Below are positions 45,155 to 56,091 of a stretch of DNA of 64,000 nucleotides, one piece after another (position 1 is the stretch's first letter; every line of letters begins with the position of its first letter). Below the pieces are notes generated by a model. The model saw nothing but the letters and a program-made list of their open reading frames with translations, ran no database searches and was not told where the DNA came from. Where the stretch lies: the NCBI RefSeq assembly GCF_023159225.1, contig NC_063180.1, positions 9,917,297-9,981,296 of the forward strand, written 5' to 3'. The DNA comes from Perognathus longimembris pacificus. Its lineage: Eukaryota; Chordata; Mammalia; Rodentia; Heteromyidae. Position numbers and translations under genes: made by a program.

Positions 45155-45720
45155 GAATTGCAGAAAATATTTGCAAATCATTTATACCTGATAAAGGACT
45201 TGAATCAAGAATATTTAGTTTCCTAAACTCTGTAATCCAAAAAGTGTCCATTTAAAAACATTTCAACAAATTGTTCATGAAATAATTATGTGAACATCAA
45301 ACTATGAAAAGAAACTCAGTGTGGTTAATTGAGGGAATTCATTTTAAAACATCAATGAAATGTCACCACACATATACGTTAATGTCCAATATTAGGATTG
45401 ATCATACAAAACACAAGCTAGAGTAAACTGAATTCTCATAGCAACTGGTGGGGATATGCAATTGTGAAAACATTTGGAAAGTTAGCTTTAGTCTTAGTTT
45501 TCTAAACTTCAAATGGTCATACAAGGGAGTTACAATTTAAGACATCCCATGTCCAGTGCTCCTTGATGAGAATCACCCCTTCCATCATCCTGTCCACCTC
45601 ATGTGTTCCTCCATCACCCACTCCCTTTAGAATATTCAGACTGAATTTTTCCTGCTTTCTCTTTTTCTTTTATTCACATCATTGGTAGAAGAGATAAAAA
45701 CTGTGGAAAGTGTATGATTT
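45155..45720. other. unique sequence with a weak antisense L1 3' UTR at about 45,510-45,640
   Basis: The stretch from about 45,510 has a GGGAGTTACAATTTAAG word and a pyrimidine-rich block in the order seen in antisense L1 3' UTRs, but it is very diverged. The rest is unrecognised. Confidence 0.4.
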
Positions 45721-45735
45721 AAAAGAATACTCCAG

Positions 45736-45839
45736 AAAAGGTAACAAGTTGCATAAGAAAGGTACACACTGCCTTACGTATGAAACTGTAACCCCTCTGT
45801 ATATTACTTTGACAATAAAGACATGAAAAATAAATAAAT
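45736..45839 (+). mobile_element. very short L1 3' end
   Basis: Only 104 bp of L1 3' UTR (CTTACGTATGAAACTGTAAC...TTGACAATAAAG plus A-rich tail). Flanked by AAAAGAATACTCCAG (45,721-45,735) and AAAAGGATACTCCAG (45,840-45,854), 14 of 15 identical. An extreme 5' truncation. Confidence 0.88.
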
Positions 45840-45855
45840 AAAAGGATACTCCAGT

Positions 45856-46268
45856 GCAAGCCGTTGTGAGTTTGTGATTACTACAAATCTAAAGGTAAGT
45901 ACGGTGGGGCAGAGGAGAGGCCAAGGACTGGAGCCAAGTCAAGGCTAGATATGATCTTTTCACCAGGGGGCACTACGGAGATAGAGAACAGAATGACTAA
46001 AATGAACAACAGGTAAGATGCAGATAAGTGCTCTTATTTATCTCTTCACAAAACAATTGCCAATTCACTTTCTAATAATTCTGTGAGAATCTCTAATTTA
46101 ATTGTACTCCTTATAGATATCTGTGATAAGTACTTTCCTCCCTTTGAAGTTTCCTTTGTAGAAAAATTAATATGGCTACCCCTGCTTTATTTTTATAATG
46201 AGAGAAATATACTTACCTCCACCTACTTTTAAACTATATGTATTTATATATAACATATTATATTTATG
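45856..46268. other. unique sequence
   Basis: Nothing recognised. Confidence 0.5.
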
Positions 46269-46273
46269 GAATA

Positions 46274-46295
<22 letters not shown>

Positions 46296-46304
<9 letters not shown>

Positions 46305-46500
46305 TTTTGGCCAGTCCTGGGGCTTGGACTCAGGGCCTGAGCACTGTCCCTGGCTTCTTTTTGCTCAAGGCTAGCACTCTGCCACTTGAGCCACAGCGCC
46401 ACTTCTGGCCATTTTCTGTATATGTGGTGCTGGGGAATCGAACCCAGGGCCTCATGTATATGAGGCAGGCACGCTTGCCACTAGGCCATATCCCCAGCCC
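46296..46500 (-). mobile_element. IDL-Geo SINE, 'aaaaag' sublineage
   Basis: Antisense dimer with its T tail abutting a (TA)n run (about 46,271-46,295) and CCATATCCCCAGCCC at the right. A short imperfect TSD is likely (TATGGAATAT near 46,265 against TATGGATATT at 46,501). Confidence 0.88.
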
Positions 46501-46509
46501 TATGGATAT

Positions 46510-46938
46510 TATACTTAAAGTGGATTTCCTTTAAACACCATACAGACAGGTCCTATTGTTTTGATCCATTGTGACAATCTCTATCTTTTAAACTGCTGTA
46601 TACAGACCATTAATAATCAGTGATTACTGATATATTTGGGCTTATACATACTCTATTTGCATTCTTCTTCTTTCACCTTTCCTTTTGTTTTGTGTGACTT
46701 CCTCCTATTGAGATTTTCACTGTATTATGTGACTATATTATCTTATTTTCTCTCTTTCTTTTTTATGTCTATTGTATTTCTTTCTACTAGTTGCTTTAGC
46801 ATTCGAGTATACGTTTACATGTTATTCAAGTCCACTTTCAAGTAGACTATTCAAATCCTCTTGCTATGTTTGTCCTGTCCCCTCCAAAATACACATTCCA
46901 ATGTAATGATCATTTTTACAGAATGAAGAGACAGGACT
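46510..46938. other. unique sequence
   Basis: Pyrimidine-rich around 46,660-46,790; no gene or repeat recognised. Confidence 0.5.
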
Positions 46939-46956
46939 TTAAGAATGATAGGTCAT

Positions 46957-47165
46957 GGGCTGGGGATATGGCCTAGTGGCAAGAGAGCTTGCCCTCGTAT
47001 ACATGAGGCCCTGGGTTCGATTCCCCAGCACCACATATACAGAAAACGGCCAGAAGTGGCGCTGTGGCTCAAGTGGCAGAGTGCTAGCCTTGAGCAAAAA
47101 GGAAGCCAGGGACAGTGCTCAGGCCCTGAGTCCAAGGCCCAGGACTGCCCCCCCCCCAAAAAAAA
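46957..47165 (+). mobile_element. IDL-Geo SINE, 'aaaaag' sublineage
   Basis: Complete dimer. TSD AAGAATGATAGGTCAT at 46,941-46,956 against AAGAATGCTAGGTCAT at 47,166-47,181 (15 of 16). A run of nine C interrupts the junction between body and A tail. Confidence 0.92.
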
Positions 47166-47181
47166 AAGAATGCTAGGTCAT

Positions 47182-47482
47182 GGGAGCACAAGCTATGGAT
47201 GTGGCAGTCATAAGTGGGTTAAAAGGATAAAAAAGACCTTAGCTGCCTCTCCCATCTCCTCACTTGTTTTATTGCCAAGAGATGCCTTCCTGCACATTAT
47301 GGCACAAGAGGGAGCTCACAGGAAAAGTTCCAACTGACTTGCAGTGTCTAGAATTCTAAGTCAAATAAATATCCTTGTTTTTAATTAACTTAGTTTGTAG
47401 ACTAATAGCTCTTTGTTATTTAACAGCAGAAAATGCACTTTTAAGAGAGCATTTCACAGATGGCTTTAGTATACTACAATAT
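47182..47482. other. unique sequence
   Basis: Nothing recognised. Confidence 0.5.
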
Positions 47483-47490
47483 AAATAATT

Positions 47491-49091
47491 CTGGAATGGT
47501 TCCACATTTTAGCAATGGTAAATTGGGTGGCAATGAACATAGCTGTACTGGTAGCTTTAGTGTGGTCTTGCTTGTGATCCTTTGAGTAAATGTCCAAAAG
47601 CCAGGCTGCTGGGTCATAGGGAGCTCAATGTTTAGCCCTTTGAGAAACCTCCACACTGCTTTCCAGAGTGTACACTCCCATCAACAGTGTAGTAGGGTTC
47701 CCTTTTCTCCCCATCCCCACCAGCATCTGTTGTTATTAGTTTAGTTTTCTTGATGATGGCCATTCTCACTGAGGTGAAATAGAATCTCAATGTTGTTTTG
47801 ATTTGCATTTGTTTTATGGCCAGTGATGTTGAGCACTTCTTCATGTGCCTCTTGGCCATTCTCATTTTCTCTTCAGAGAAGTCTATCTGTAGGTCTTTAG
47901 ACTATTTACTAAGGGGAAAGTTGGATTTTTTTTGGAGGACTAGTGTGGGGGAACTTAATTTTTTGAGTTCTACGTATATTTTAGATATGAGGCCCTTGCC
48001 TATTGTATGGCCATTGAAGATCCTCTCCCAACCTGTAGGCTTTCTATTTATCATGCAAACTATGTCCTTTGCCATGGAAAACCTCTGCAGTTTGATGCAA
48101 TCTGACTTGTCCAACCTTTCTTTAATTTGTTATGTTTTTAGGCCTTCATTAAGAATGAGCACAAACATTTTTCCTATTCCTTCTTACCAAGTTTTCAGGG
48201 TATCTGTTTTTACCTTGAGGTCTTAGATTCCTTTGAAATTGATTGTGGTGCAGGATAATATATAAAGATCCAGTTTTAGTTTGTTACAGGTATTTACCAA
48301 TTTTTCCAGTGCCATTTGTTGAAGAGGCTGTCTTTCTTCCATCCTATTATTTTAACTCCTTTATCAAAGATTCCAGATGTTCCATAGTAAAAAAAAAATG
48401 GATCAAGAAAAAGTGTAACATATACACAAGGGAATTCTATGCTTTTATCAGAAAGAATGACATTGCCCCATCCATAAGGAAATGGAAAGACTTGGAAAAG
48501 ATCATATTAAGTGAAGTGAGCCACTCCCAAGGAAACATAGACTCTATGGTTTCCTTCATTAGGAATAATTAGTACATGTCTAGGATAGTCCTAGCAGAAG
48601 ATCACAATAGCTCAATAGCTATGTACATATGAACACATAAGATGAGGCTAAGCAAAATGTACAAGTTATAGAAATAAGGAGTTTATCATTTTTGTTGTTA
48701 TTTTCAAGTACCATGTGAAATTCCACCTTTTTCTTTTGTCTTTCTTTCCCTTGATTTTACCCCTGATGTCACTGTTACTGATTTTGGTACCCTGGATATT
48801 GTGTATATGTTTATTGGAACTAGGGAAGGGAAAGGGAATAGCAAAATGTGGAGACAAAGGGTAAAAGGTGAACCAATGCAACAGCAATACTTATGAAACT
48901 ATATGACCTATACCAACTGTACAACTTGGTGGGGTGGGGGGAAGATTGTGGAGGCAGAAAGTGGGAGAAAATGAGGAAGAAGGTAACAAGTTTGATAGCA
49001 AATATTTTGATAGGAAATGTACTCCCTGCCTTACGTATGAAACTGTAAACCCTCTGTACATCACTTTGACAATAAGTAAATTAATTAATAA
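47491..49091 (+). mobile_element. L1 with inverted 5' part (twin priming)
   Basis: The right part (about 48,390-49,091) is sense L1: the ORF2 C-terminal end (FYAFIRKND, then stops) and the full 3' UTR to the GACAATAAG tail. The left part (about 47,505-48,385) is antisense ORF2 (words for [29 protein letters not shown]). Its outer edge lies about 10 codons upstream, in L1 coordinates, of where the right part starts. Candidate TSD AAATAATT at 47,483-47,490 and 49,092-49,099. Older family than L1-A/B; frames are broken. Confidence 0.85.
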
Positions 49092-49099
49092 AAATAATT

Positions 49100-49534
49100 A
49101 CTATCCCTATCTTCCATTGACCTATTGATGCCATTCCTTTTACTGATGTCAAAACTTCCGTGTTGTGTGTAAATAAATGCATGAGCATACAAATTCTAGT
49201 ATATTTTACTACTATTTTAATAAATTACATGTTTTATTAAGTAGAAGTAAGAAAATAAGCAATTTTACCTTCACTTATTTTTCATGATCCTTTCTTTCCA
49301 TTATAAAGAGCTGTGTTCTGGGATATGTATGTAATATAAGTGAATAAATATAGATAAAAATATAGATTAAATAATACATCCATTTATCATTAAAATACTT
49401 TCATAATTCTTGCAAGTCAGATTTGCTGGCAAAAATATTCACTTATTTTTGTATTTAAAATCTTCATTTTTCCTTCATTCCAAAAGAATGATCTGATAAG
49501 GCACAGGATTCTATGTTGATTTTATTTCCTTTTT
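49100..49534. other. AT-rich unique sequence
   Basis: Nothing recognised. Confidence 0.5.
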
Positions 49535-49551
49535 CTCTTTCCATGTGTTTT

Positions 49552-49762
49552 GGGTTTTTTTTTTTTTTTTGGCCAGTCCTGGGCCTTGGACTCAGGGCCT
49601 GGGCACTGTCCCTGGCTGCCTTTTGCTCAAGGCTAGCACTCTGCCACTTGAGCCACAGCGCCACTTCTGGCCATTTTCTGTATCTGTGGTGCTGGGGAAT
49701 TGAACCCAGGGCCTCATGTATACAAGGCAAGCTCTCTTGCCACTAGGCCATATCCCCAGCCC
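49552..49762 (-). mobile_element. IDL-Geo SINE, 'aaaaag' sublineage
   Basis: Antisense dimer. TSD CTCTTTCCATGTGTTTT at 49,535-49,551 and 49,763-49,779 (17 of 17). Head CCATATCCCCAGCCC at the right. Confidence 0.93.
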
Positions 49763-49884
49763 CTCTTTCCATGTGTTTTAATGATTTCTCTCCATTGTTA
49801 CCTTGCTGAAATAATTTCTAAGCAGGAGTAAGATATTTTTCCCTTGTAGTAAGTTAAGAAGATGTTTACTGTTAGATTTTCTGT

Positions 49885-50045
49885 AATTTGAAGATGTTAT
49901 GCCTATGTGTAGTTTTTCGGTTTTCTGGTGGCTAATTTGGAGATAAGAGTCCCACAGAATTTTCTGCCTGGACTGGCTTTGAAACGTGATCAGATCTCAG
50001 CCTCCTGACCAGCTAGGATTATAGGCATAAGCCACCAGCCACAAA
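49885..50045 (-). repeat. B1-like half of a composite SINE, antisense
   Basis: Words GGTGGCTAATTTGGAGATAA, TTTCTGCCTGGACTGGC, GATCTCAGCCTCCTGACC and AGCCACCAGCC. The Geo half is not visible. Confidence 0.65.
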
Positions 50046-50199
50046 AGAAAACTTTTGATAGAAAGTTGTCAATTTCAATTAGATGTAGATAATGTACATC
50101 ATATCTTTTTAGTAATCTGTAAGAACAATCAATATTTCAAGTTATATAATAAAAATTACTGTATTCATAATTTTCAGTGAAAAATTAAAAAATATATGC

Positions 50200-50325
50200 A
50201 AAAAATATGCCACCAGAAAACTGGAAGTGGTGCTGTAGCTTAAAGTGGTAGTGCACTAGCCTTGAGTGAAAGAACTCAGAGCCTTGAGTTCAAGCCCCAC
50301 AATGGAAAAAAAATGACATAAAATT
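50200..50325 (+). repeat. Geo right monomer with linker
   Basis: CCACCAGAAAACTGGAAGTG, GTGCTGTAGCTTAAAGTGG, GCACTAGCCTTGAGTG and TTGAGTTCAAGCCCC, then an A tail. The left half is absent, a 5' truncation. Confidence 0.7.
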
Positions 50326-50344
50326 AAATTTACATTAAAAAATC

Positions 50345-50592
50345 CTGTCAAACTATGTAACATTGTCTTATGTCTGTAATCCTAGGTTCTAAGGAAGCTG
50401 AGATTTGGGGATTGCAGTTGAAAGCCAGCCTAGGCAGGGATTTCCATTAGACTCATCTCCAATTAACCACAAAAAAGGCAGAAGTGGAGCTCAAGTGGTA
50501 GAATGCCAACTCTTAGGGAAATAAAAGCTAACAATAGGACCTATGCCCTGAGTTTGAGCTCTAGTCCTGGTGCACATACACATGAAAAATCA
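50345..50592 (+). repeat. B1-like/Geo composite SINE
   Basis: TGTCTGTAATCCTAGG, GAAAGCCAGCCTAGGCAGG, CTCATCTCCAATTAACCAC, GGAGCTCAAGTGGTAGAATG and CCCTGAGTTTGAGCTC. Complete but diverged. Confidence 0.72.
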
Positions 50593-50739
50593 GCAATTAA
50601 TCTATATTTTAAATGCTCTTTAATCTGACTATTAAAGAGTATATCTTAGCAGTTCATGAACAAATTGAATAAACAGTTCTAATATCTACATTAATTCTTC
50701 CCTATTTTTATAATTATATCACATTCCATATTATTTTCT

Positions 50740-51000
50740 TCTCTTTCTTTTGCTTTTAAATTTATTTTTGTTGTAAAGGTCATGTACAGAGGGGTTACAG
50801 TTACATACACCAGAAACTGAATACATTTTTGAGCAGTGTTACCTCTTCACTCATTTTCTCTCAATTTTTCCCTCTGGACTCCGTCACCCTCAAGTTGTAT
50901 AGTTCATTTTCAGCATAGTATTACTGCTGAATTTGCTCATCATTTATTTCACTTTCTGACGCTTTCTGAATCCATTAAGAACTGAATTTGTATCCATTAT
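50740..51000 (-). mobile_element. L1 3' UTR fragment
   Basis: Antisense 3' UTR words GTACAGAGGGGTTACAGTTA, a pyrimidine block and AGTTGTATAGTTCATTTTC. Confidence 0.65.
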
Positions 51001-51339
51001 TTTGAGGGTTTCATGTCATTCTTACCAATTTCAGTTATTCACAGTTCTGTCCATGTAAAATATCTATATGATATTTACTTGTTCTTTTTTTTCTGTACCG
51101 ATCTCATTTCAGGTATGCTTGACACAAGCACTGTAACCTAGTAATAAGTCCATGCTGAATGTCTTTGTGTCCTCCCAACATGGAATCAACCACTTCCTCA
51201 GAAGAGTAGCCGTATTTATTTCCCAGTAGAGAACATTCCAAAAAACAAATACAGGAAAAATTATGACCAATCATAGAGAAATTTGTTTTTCATTATAAGA
51301 CTCTTTTCCAAACAGCATTAAAAAGATATTACTTATTTA

Positions 51340-51650
51340 AAATTATATTTATTTTGTTAGAGAGATGATGTACAGAGGTATTACTGTTAAATAATTAAGG
51401 TAATATTACATTTCTTACCAAACAGTGTTAGTCACTCCCTCATTTTCTCCCACTTTCCCTCCTCCACTCCCCTCCTCCACAAGTTGTGCAAATCATTTTC
51501 AACATATTGTCTTGTGAGTATCACTGTTGCATTGGTTTGCCCTTTGCCCTTTGTCTCAACATTTTGTCATTTCCTATCACTTCCCCAAATAAGATAAATG
51601 TATTTACAAGACACAGGGTACCAAAATCATAAATAGTGAGCACAAAGCTT
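51340..51650 (-). mobile_element. L1 3' UTR fragment
   Basis: GATGATGTACAGAGGTATTAC, TCCCTCATTTTCTCCCACTT, TGTCTTGTGAGTATCACTG and ACAGGGTACCAAAATC, in the antisense order of L1 3' UTRs. No ORF2 retained. Confidence 0.7.
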
Positions 51651-51654
51651 GAGA

Positions 51655-52262
51655 AAAGGCATTATTTTTTATTTATTAATTTTCACTGGTATCTCCAAGT
51701 TGGCACAGCGCTAATTTTTTTCTCAGATGAAATTTTCTTTATCACTATAGCTTTTTTTCTTTGTCACTATGCTACTTAAAAGCTAGAATGGGTGCTGTAG
51801 CTAAAGCTGGTACTGAAACTGGAACTTAGATTTTTCTTCTGCTTTCAGTTGTTTACTGACTTGGTATACTCTGAAGCTGAGAGCCATTTATTGTAACTGG
51901 TAACATGACAAATATTTTTTCTCTCGTCTTTGCTTCTGTGAGGAAGGCAAGGAATCATTAGGATGCTGTGACTTGATTCGTTTTACAGGAAACCAACAGT
52001 AGTGAGAATATTGATAAGAAGAAAGGTCCTGAGGAGATTGATAGCTAACCAAGTCAATATATACGCTATGCTGTTTGCCTTTAACTTAGCATAATTAGTT
52101 GTTACTCTTGTGATTTAGTTTGTTAACCTACTATTGTTCATCCTCATTTATTCAAATAGGCAAAGAAAACACCATTCTGGGACTGAAGAAACAATTTTAT
52201 AAAGGGCCTTATTAAAAGGAATTAATCAATAACAGTAAAAATGATAATAGTGGGAAATATTG
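51655..52262. other. unique sequence
   Basis: Nothing recognised up to the left TSD of L1-B. Confidence 0.5.
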
Positions 52263-52344
52263 CTTATTTAACTAATTTTTTAACTTTATTTATTAATTGA
52301 ACACAAATTTTTTTGACAAGGTGTTGTGCAAAAAGGGTACAGTT

Positions 52345-52544
52345 GGGGCTGGGGATATAGCCTAGTGGCAAGAGTGCCTGCCTCGGATACACGAGGCCCT
52401 AGGTTCGATTCCCCAGCACCACATATACAGAAAACGGCCAGAAGCGGCACTGTGGCTCAAGTGGCAGAGTGCTAGCCTTGAGCGGGAAGAAGCCAGGGAC
52501 AGTGCTCAGGCCCTGAGTCCAAGGCCCAGGACTGGCCAAAAAAA
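52345..52544 (+). mobile_element. IDL-Geo SINE nested in L1-B 3' UTR, 'gcggg' sublineage
   Basis: TSD AAAAAGGGTACAGTT at 52,330-52,344 and 52,545-52,559, copied from L1-B, so the SINE is younger than L1-B. Diagnostic bases ATATAGCC, GATACACGAGG and GAGCGGGAAG. Confidence 0.94.
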
Positions 52545-52675
52545 AAAAAGGGTACAGTTACATAGTAGGGCAGTGTGTACATTTCTTGTGATATCTTACG
52601 TCCTGTTTTTCTTTCCCTTCTCTAGGTCAGGTAGACATATATACAATGTACAATGTATCAAGAACATATACAGTA

Positions 52676-52912
52676 GCCATGTGGCCAAGCCCAAGAAAAT
52701 TCGCCTAGGGCTTTAAATGTAATGTCGGTATTAGACAATATGTCAAGAGTAGTCTTATATGAATGTACATATATAGCTTTTGAGCTATTGTATTGCACTG
52801 AGAGGTCAATTTTTGACCTTTATATGTTGAGTAGCTGTTTGGTTTTAGTTACATATTGTTGGGTCGCTGCCCCAATCCTGTGGGAAATACCATTTGACAA
52901 GCAGTTTTTGGT
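52676..52912. other. unexplained 237-bp block inside L1-B
   Basis: L1-A is continuous (ACAGTATTCACAG) where L1-B has this extra block between ACAGTA and TTCACAG. It resembles no L1, SINE or LTR seen here, shows no TSD, A tail or TG...CA ends, and is mixed in composition. One 62-codon stretch is open by chance or otherwise. Confidence 0.8.
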
Positions 52913-55231
52913 TTCACAGACCTGGTCTCTACTGTCTCTCTGTCTCCCTTTCTTCACAGGCATATATCAGGGAGATCATGCCCCTTTGTTTTCTGTATTC
53001 TAGGCTTGTCTCGCTCAACATTATTTGTTCGAGTTCTGACCATATCCCTGCGAATAACAATATTTCAACATTATTAATTGCTATATAGTATGCCATTGTG
53101 TAAAGGTACCATATTTTTTGGATCCATTCATCTGTGGAGGGGCATCTGGGTTGTTTCCATATTTTGGCTATTGTGAATTGTGCCGTGATAAACATGGAAG
53201 TACAAATGTCTTTTTGATATCTTGGGACTTGCTGTTTAGGATAGATGCCTAGGAGTGGTATGACTGGGTCATAGGGTAGGTCTATATTGAGCTTTTTGAG
53301 AAACCTCCATACTGTTCTCCAAAGTGGTTGTACTAATTTGCACTCCCACCAACAATGGAGAAGGGTTCCTCTTTCCCCGCACCCCCTCCAGCATTTGTTG
53401 TTTCCTGAGTTCAGAGTATAGGCCATTCTAACTGGGGTGAGGTGGTATCTCAGGGTTGTTTTTATTTGCATTTCCTTTACTACCAGGAATGTTGAACATT
53501 TCCTCATATGTTTCTTTGCCATTTTTATTTCTGTTGTAAGTCTCTCTTTAGCTCCTTTGCCCATTTCCTAATTTGTTTATTGGGCTTGGAGGGGCTTAGT
53601 TTTTTGAGTTCTCTGTAGATGACAGATATTAGGCCTTTGTCTGTTACTATGCTGGTAAAGATCCTTTCCCATATGGTTGGCTGTCTTTCTGTTTTGGTGG
53701 CTATGTCCTTAGCTGTGCAGAAACTTTTTAATTTATAGTAGTCCCATTTGTCAAGCCTTCCCCTAGTTGTTGTGCCCCTGGTACTATATTCAGGAAGTTC
53801 CTTCCTGTGCCTGTAAGTCCTAGCGTCTTTCCTACTCTGTCCTTCAGTAGTTTCAAGGATTCAGGTCTAATATTGAGGTCCTTGATCCATTTTGAGTTGG
53901 TGCATGGTGATAGGCTTGGGTCTACTTTGAGTTTTCTGCATATGGCTGCCCAGTTCTCCCAGCAGCAGTAGTTGAAGAGGCTATGTTTATTCCATTGTAT
54001 GTCTTTAGCTCCTTTGTCGAATATCAGCTGACTGTAAGAGTGCGGTCTTATTTCTGGATCTTCAATTCTAATCCATTGGTCTTCCAATCTTTTTTTATAC
54101 CAATACCAGGCTGTTTTTGTTATGATGGCCCTGTAGTAGAGCTTGAAGTCTGGTATTGTGATACCTCCTGAGCTGCTTTTTTTGCCTAGAATTGATTTGG
54201 CTATTCTAGGTCTTTTGCTGTTCCATATGAATTTATGGATTTCTTTCTCTATTTCAGTGAAGAATGTGACTGCGATTTTGATAGGTATTGCATTGAATTT
54301 GTATAACAATTTGGGCAATATGGCCATTTTCAATATATTGATTCTGCCTACCCATGAGCATAGGAGGTGTTTCCATCTCCTTGTGTCTTCTTTGACTTCC
54401 CTTATTAGATTTTTATAGTTTTCATTAAATAGGTCCATCATATACTTGGTTAAGTTGATCCCTAGGTACTTTATTCTTTTTTTGGCTACTGTAAATGGAA
54501 TTGTTTCCATAATTTCCTTTTCTGTTTGTATATTGCTGGTGTACAGAAAAGCTGCTGACTTTTGTAGATTGATTTTGTATCCTGCTACTTTGCCAAAATG
54601 GTTTATTATGTGTAGGAATTTGGGGACTGAGTTTTTTGGGTCCGTCAGATATAAGATCATGTCGTCTGCGAATAGGGATAACTTGATTTCTTCCTTGCCG
54701 ATGTGGATCCCTTTGATGTCCTCCTCTTGCCTTATTGCTGTGGCTAGGGATTCCAGCACTATGTTGAAAAGAAGTGGGGAGAGTGGGCATCCTTGTCTTG
54801 TTCCTGAGTTTAGGGGGAATGATTTAAGTTTCTCTCCATTTAATATGACGTTAGCAGTTAGTCTGTTGTATATGGCTTTTATTGTTTTGAGGAATGTTCC
54901 ATCTATTCCTGTTGTCTCCAAAGCTTTTTAATAAGTATGGATGTTGTATTTTGTCAAAGGCTTTTGGGGCATCGACTGAGATAACAATGTGATTCTTGAT
55001 TTTAGTTCTGTTTATGTGGTGAATTACAGTGATTGATTTACGGATGTTGAACCATCCTTGTGACTGTGGGATGAAGACTACTTGGTCATGATGTATAATT
55101 TTCTTGATCAGTTTCTGGATCCTGTTAGCTAATATTTTATTGAGGAGCTTTGCACCTGTGTTCATTAGTGATATTAGTCTGTAGTTCTCTTTTTTTGTTG
55201 GGTCTTTGCCTGGTTTGGGAATGAGTATGAT

Positions 55232-55272
55232 ATTTTTTATTTATTATATTTTATTTATTTATTTTTTATTTA
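55232..55272. repeat. TTTA-rich patch replacing about 420 bp of L1-B ORF2
   Basis: Compared with L1-A (about 13,064-13,486), the ORF2 sequence between TATGATATT and TTTATTTTCTC is gone. TTTATTTATTTA-type sequence fills the gap, perhaps a repair filler or the trace of another tail. Confidence 0.8.
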
Positions 55273-56091
55273 TTTTCTCAAAGAACCAGCTTTTAGTCTT
55301 ATTTATTTGTTGAATGGTCTTTCTATTTTCAATCAGATTTATCTCTTGTTTAATCTTTGTGATCTCTCTCCTCCTAGTCATTTTAGATTCGGTCATTTCT
55401 TGTTTCTCCAGTTGTTTTAGTTTCATTGAGAGATTATTCACCTGCTCTGCTCCATTCTTTTAATGTCAGTGCTGAGGGCAATGATCTTGCCCCTCAGTAC
55501 TGCCTTAGCTGTGTCCCATAGGTTTCTTTGTGATGTATTTTCATTTTCATTGTGGCTTATGAATTCATTGATTTCATCTTTAATTTGGTCTGTAGCCCAA
55601 GTGTTGGATAACAGTGTGAGGTTTAGCCTCCAAGAATGTGTATAGCCTCTGTGGTAACCATTGTTCTGAGGGTTACGTTTAATCCACTGTGATCAGACAT
55701 AACACATAGGATGACGTCAATTCTTTTGTATTTGCTGAGGTACTTTGTGTGGGCTATGACATGGTCTATTTTGGAGTATGATCCATGGGCTGCTGAGAAG
55801 AAGGTGTATTGCGTTTCTGTAGGGTGGAAGATTCTGTATAGATCTGTCAGATCCACTTGGGATATGGTGTTACTTAGGTCCTCAGCTCCCTTGCTGATCC
55901 TCTGGGTGTTGGATCTGTCTCTTGGAGAGAGTGGGGGTGTTAAAATCTCCCACTATGACTGTGTTTGCGTCTATCTTGTTCTGTAATTCTGTGAGAATTT
56001 GCTTGACATATGTAGGGCCTCTTTTGTTCAGTGAGTATACATCACCGTGACGTCTGGATTCTGGATTTTTCCTTGTATTAAAACGTAGTGT

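Noticed and set aside
45510..45839. A fifth twin-primed L1 made of the antisense stretch and the 104-bp L1 end
   Set aside because: The two parts cover overlapping L1 3' UTR, which twin priming would not give, and the 15-bp TSD encloses only the 104-bp piece.
52722..53003. 93-codon frame across the unexplained block as a captured gene
   Set aside because: It extends from the block into the antisense L1 ORF2 end, has no domain and is too short to support a gene call.
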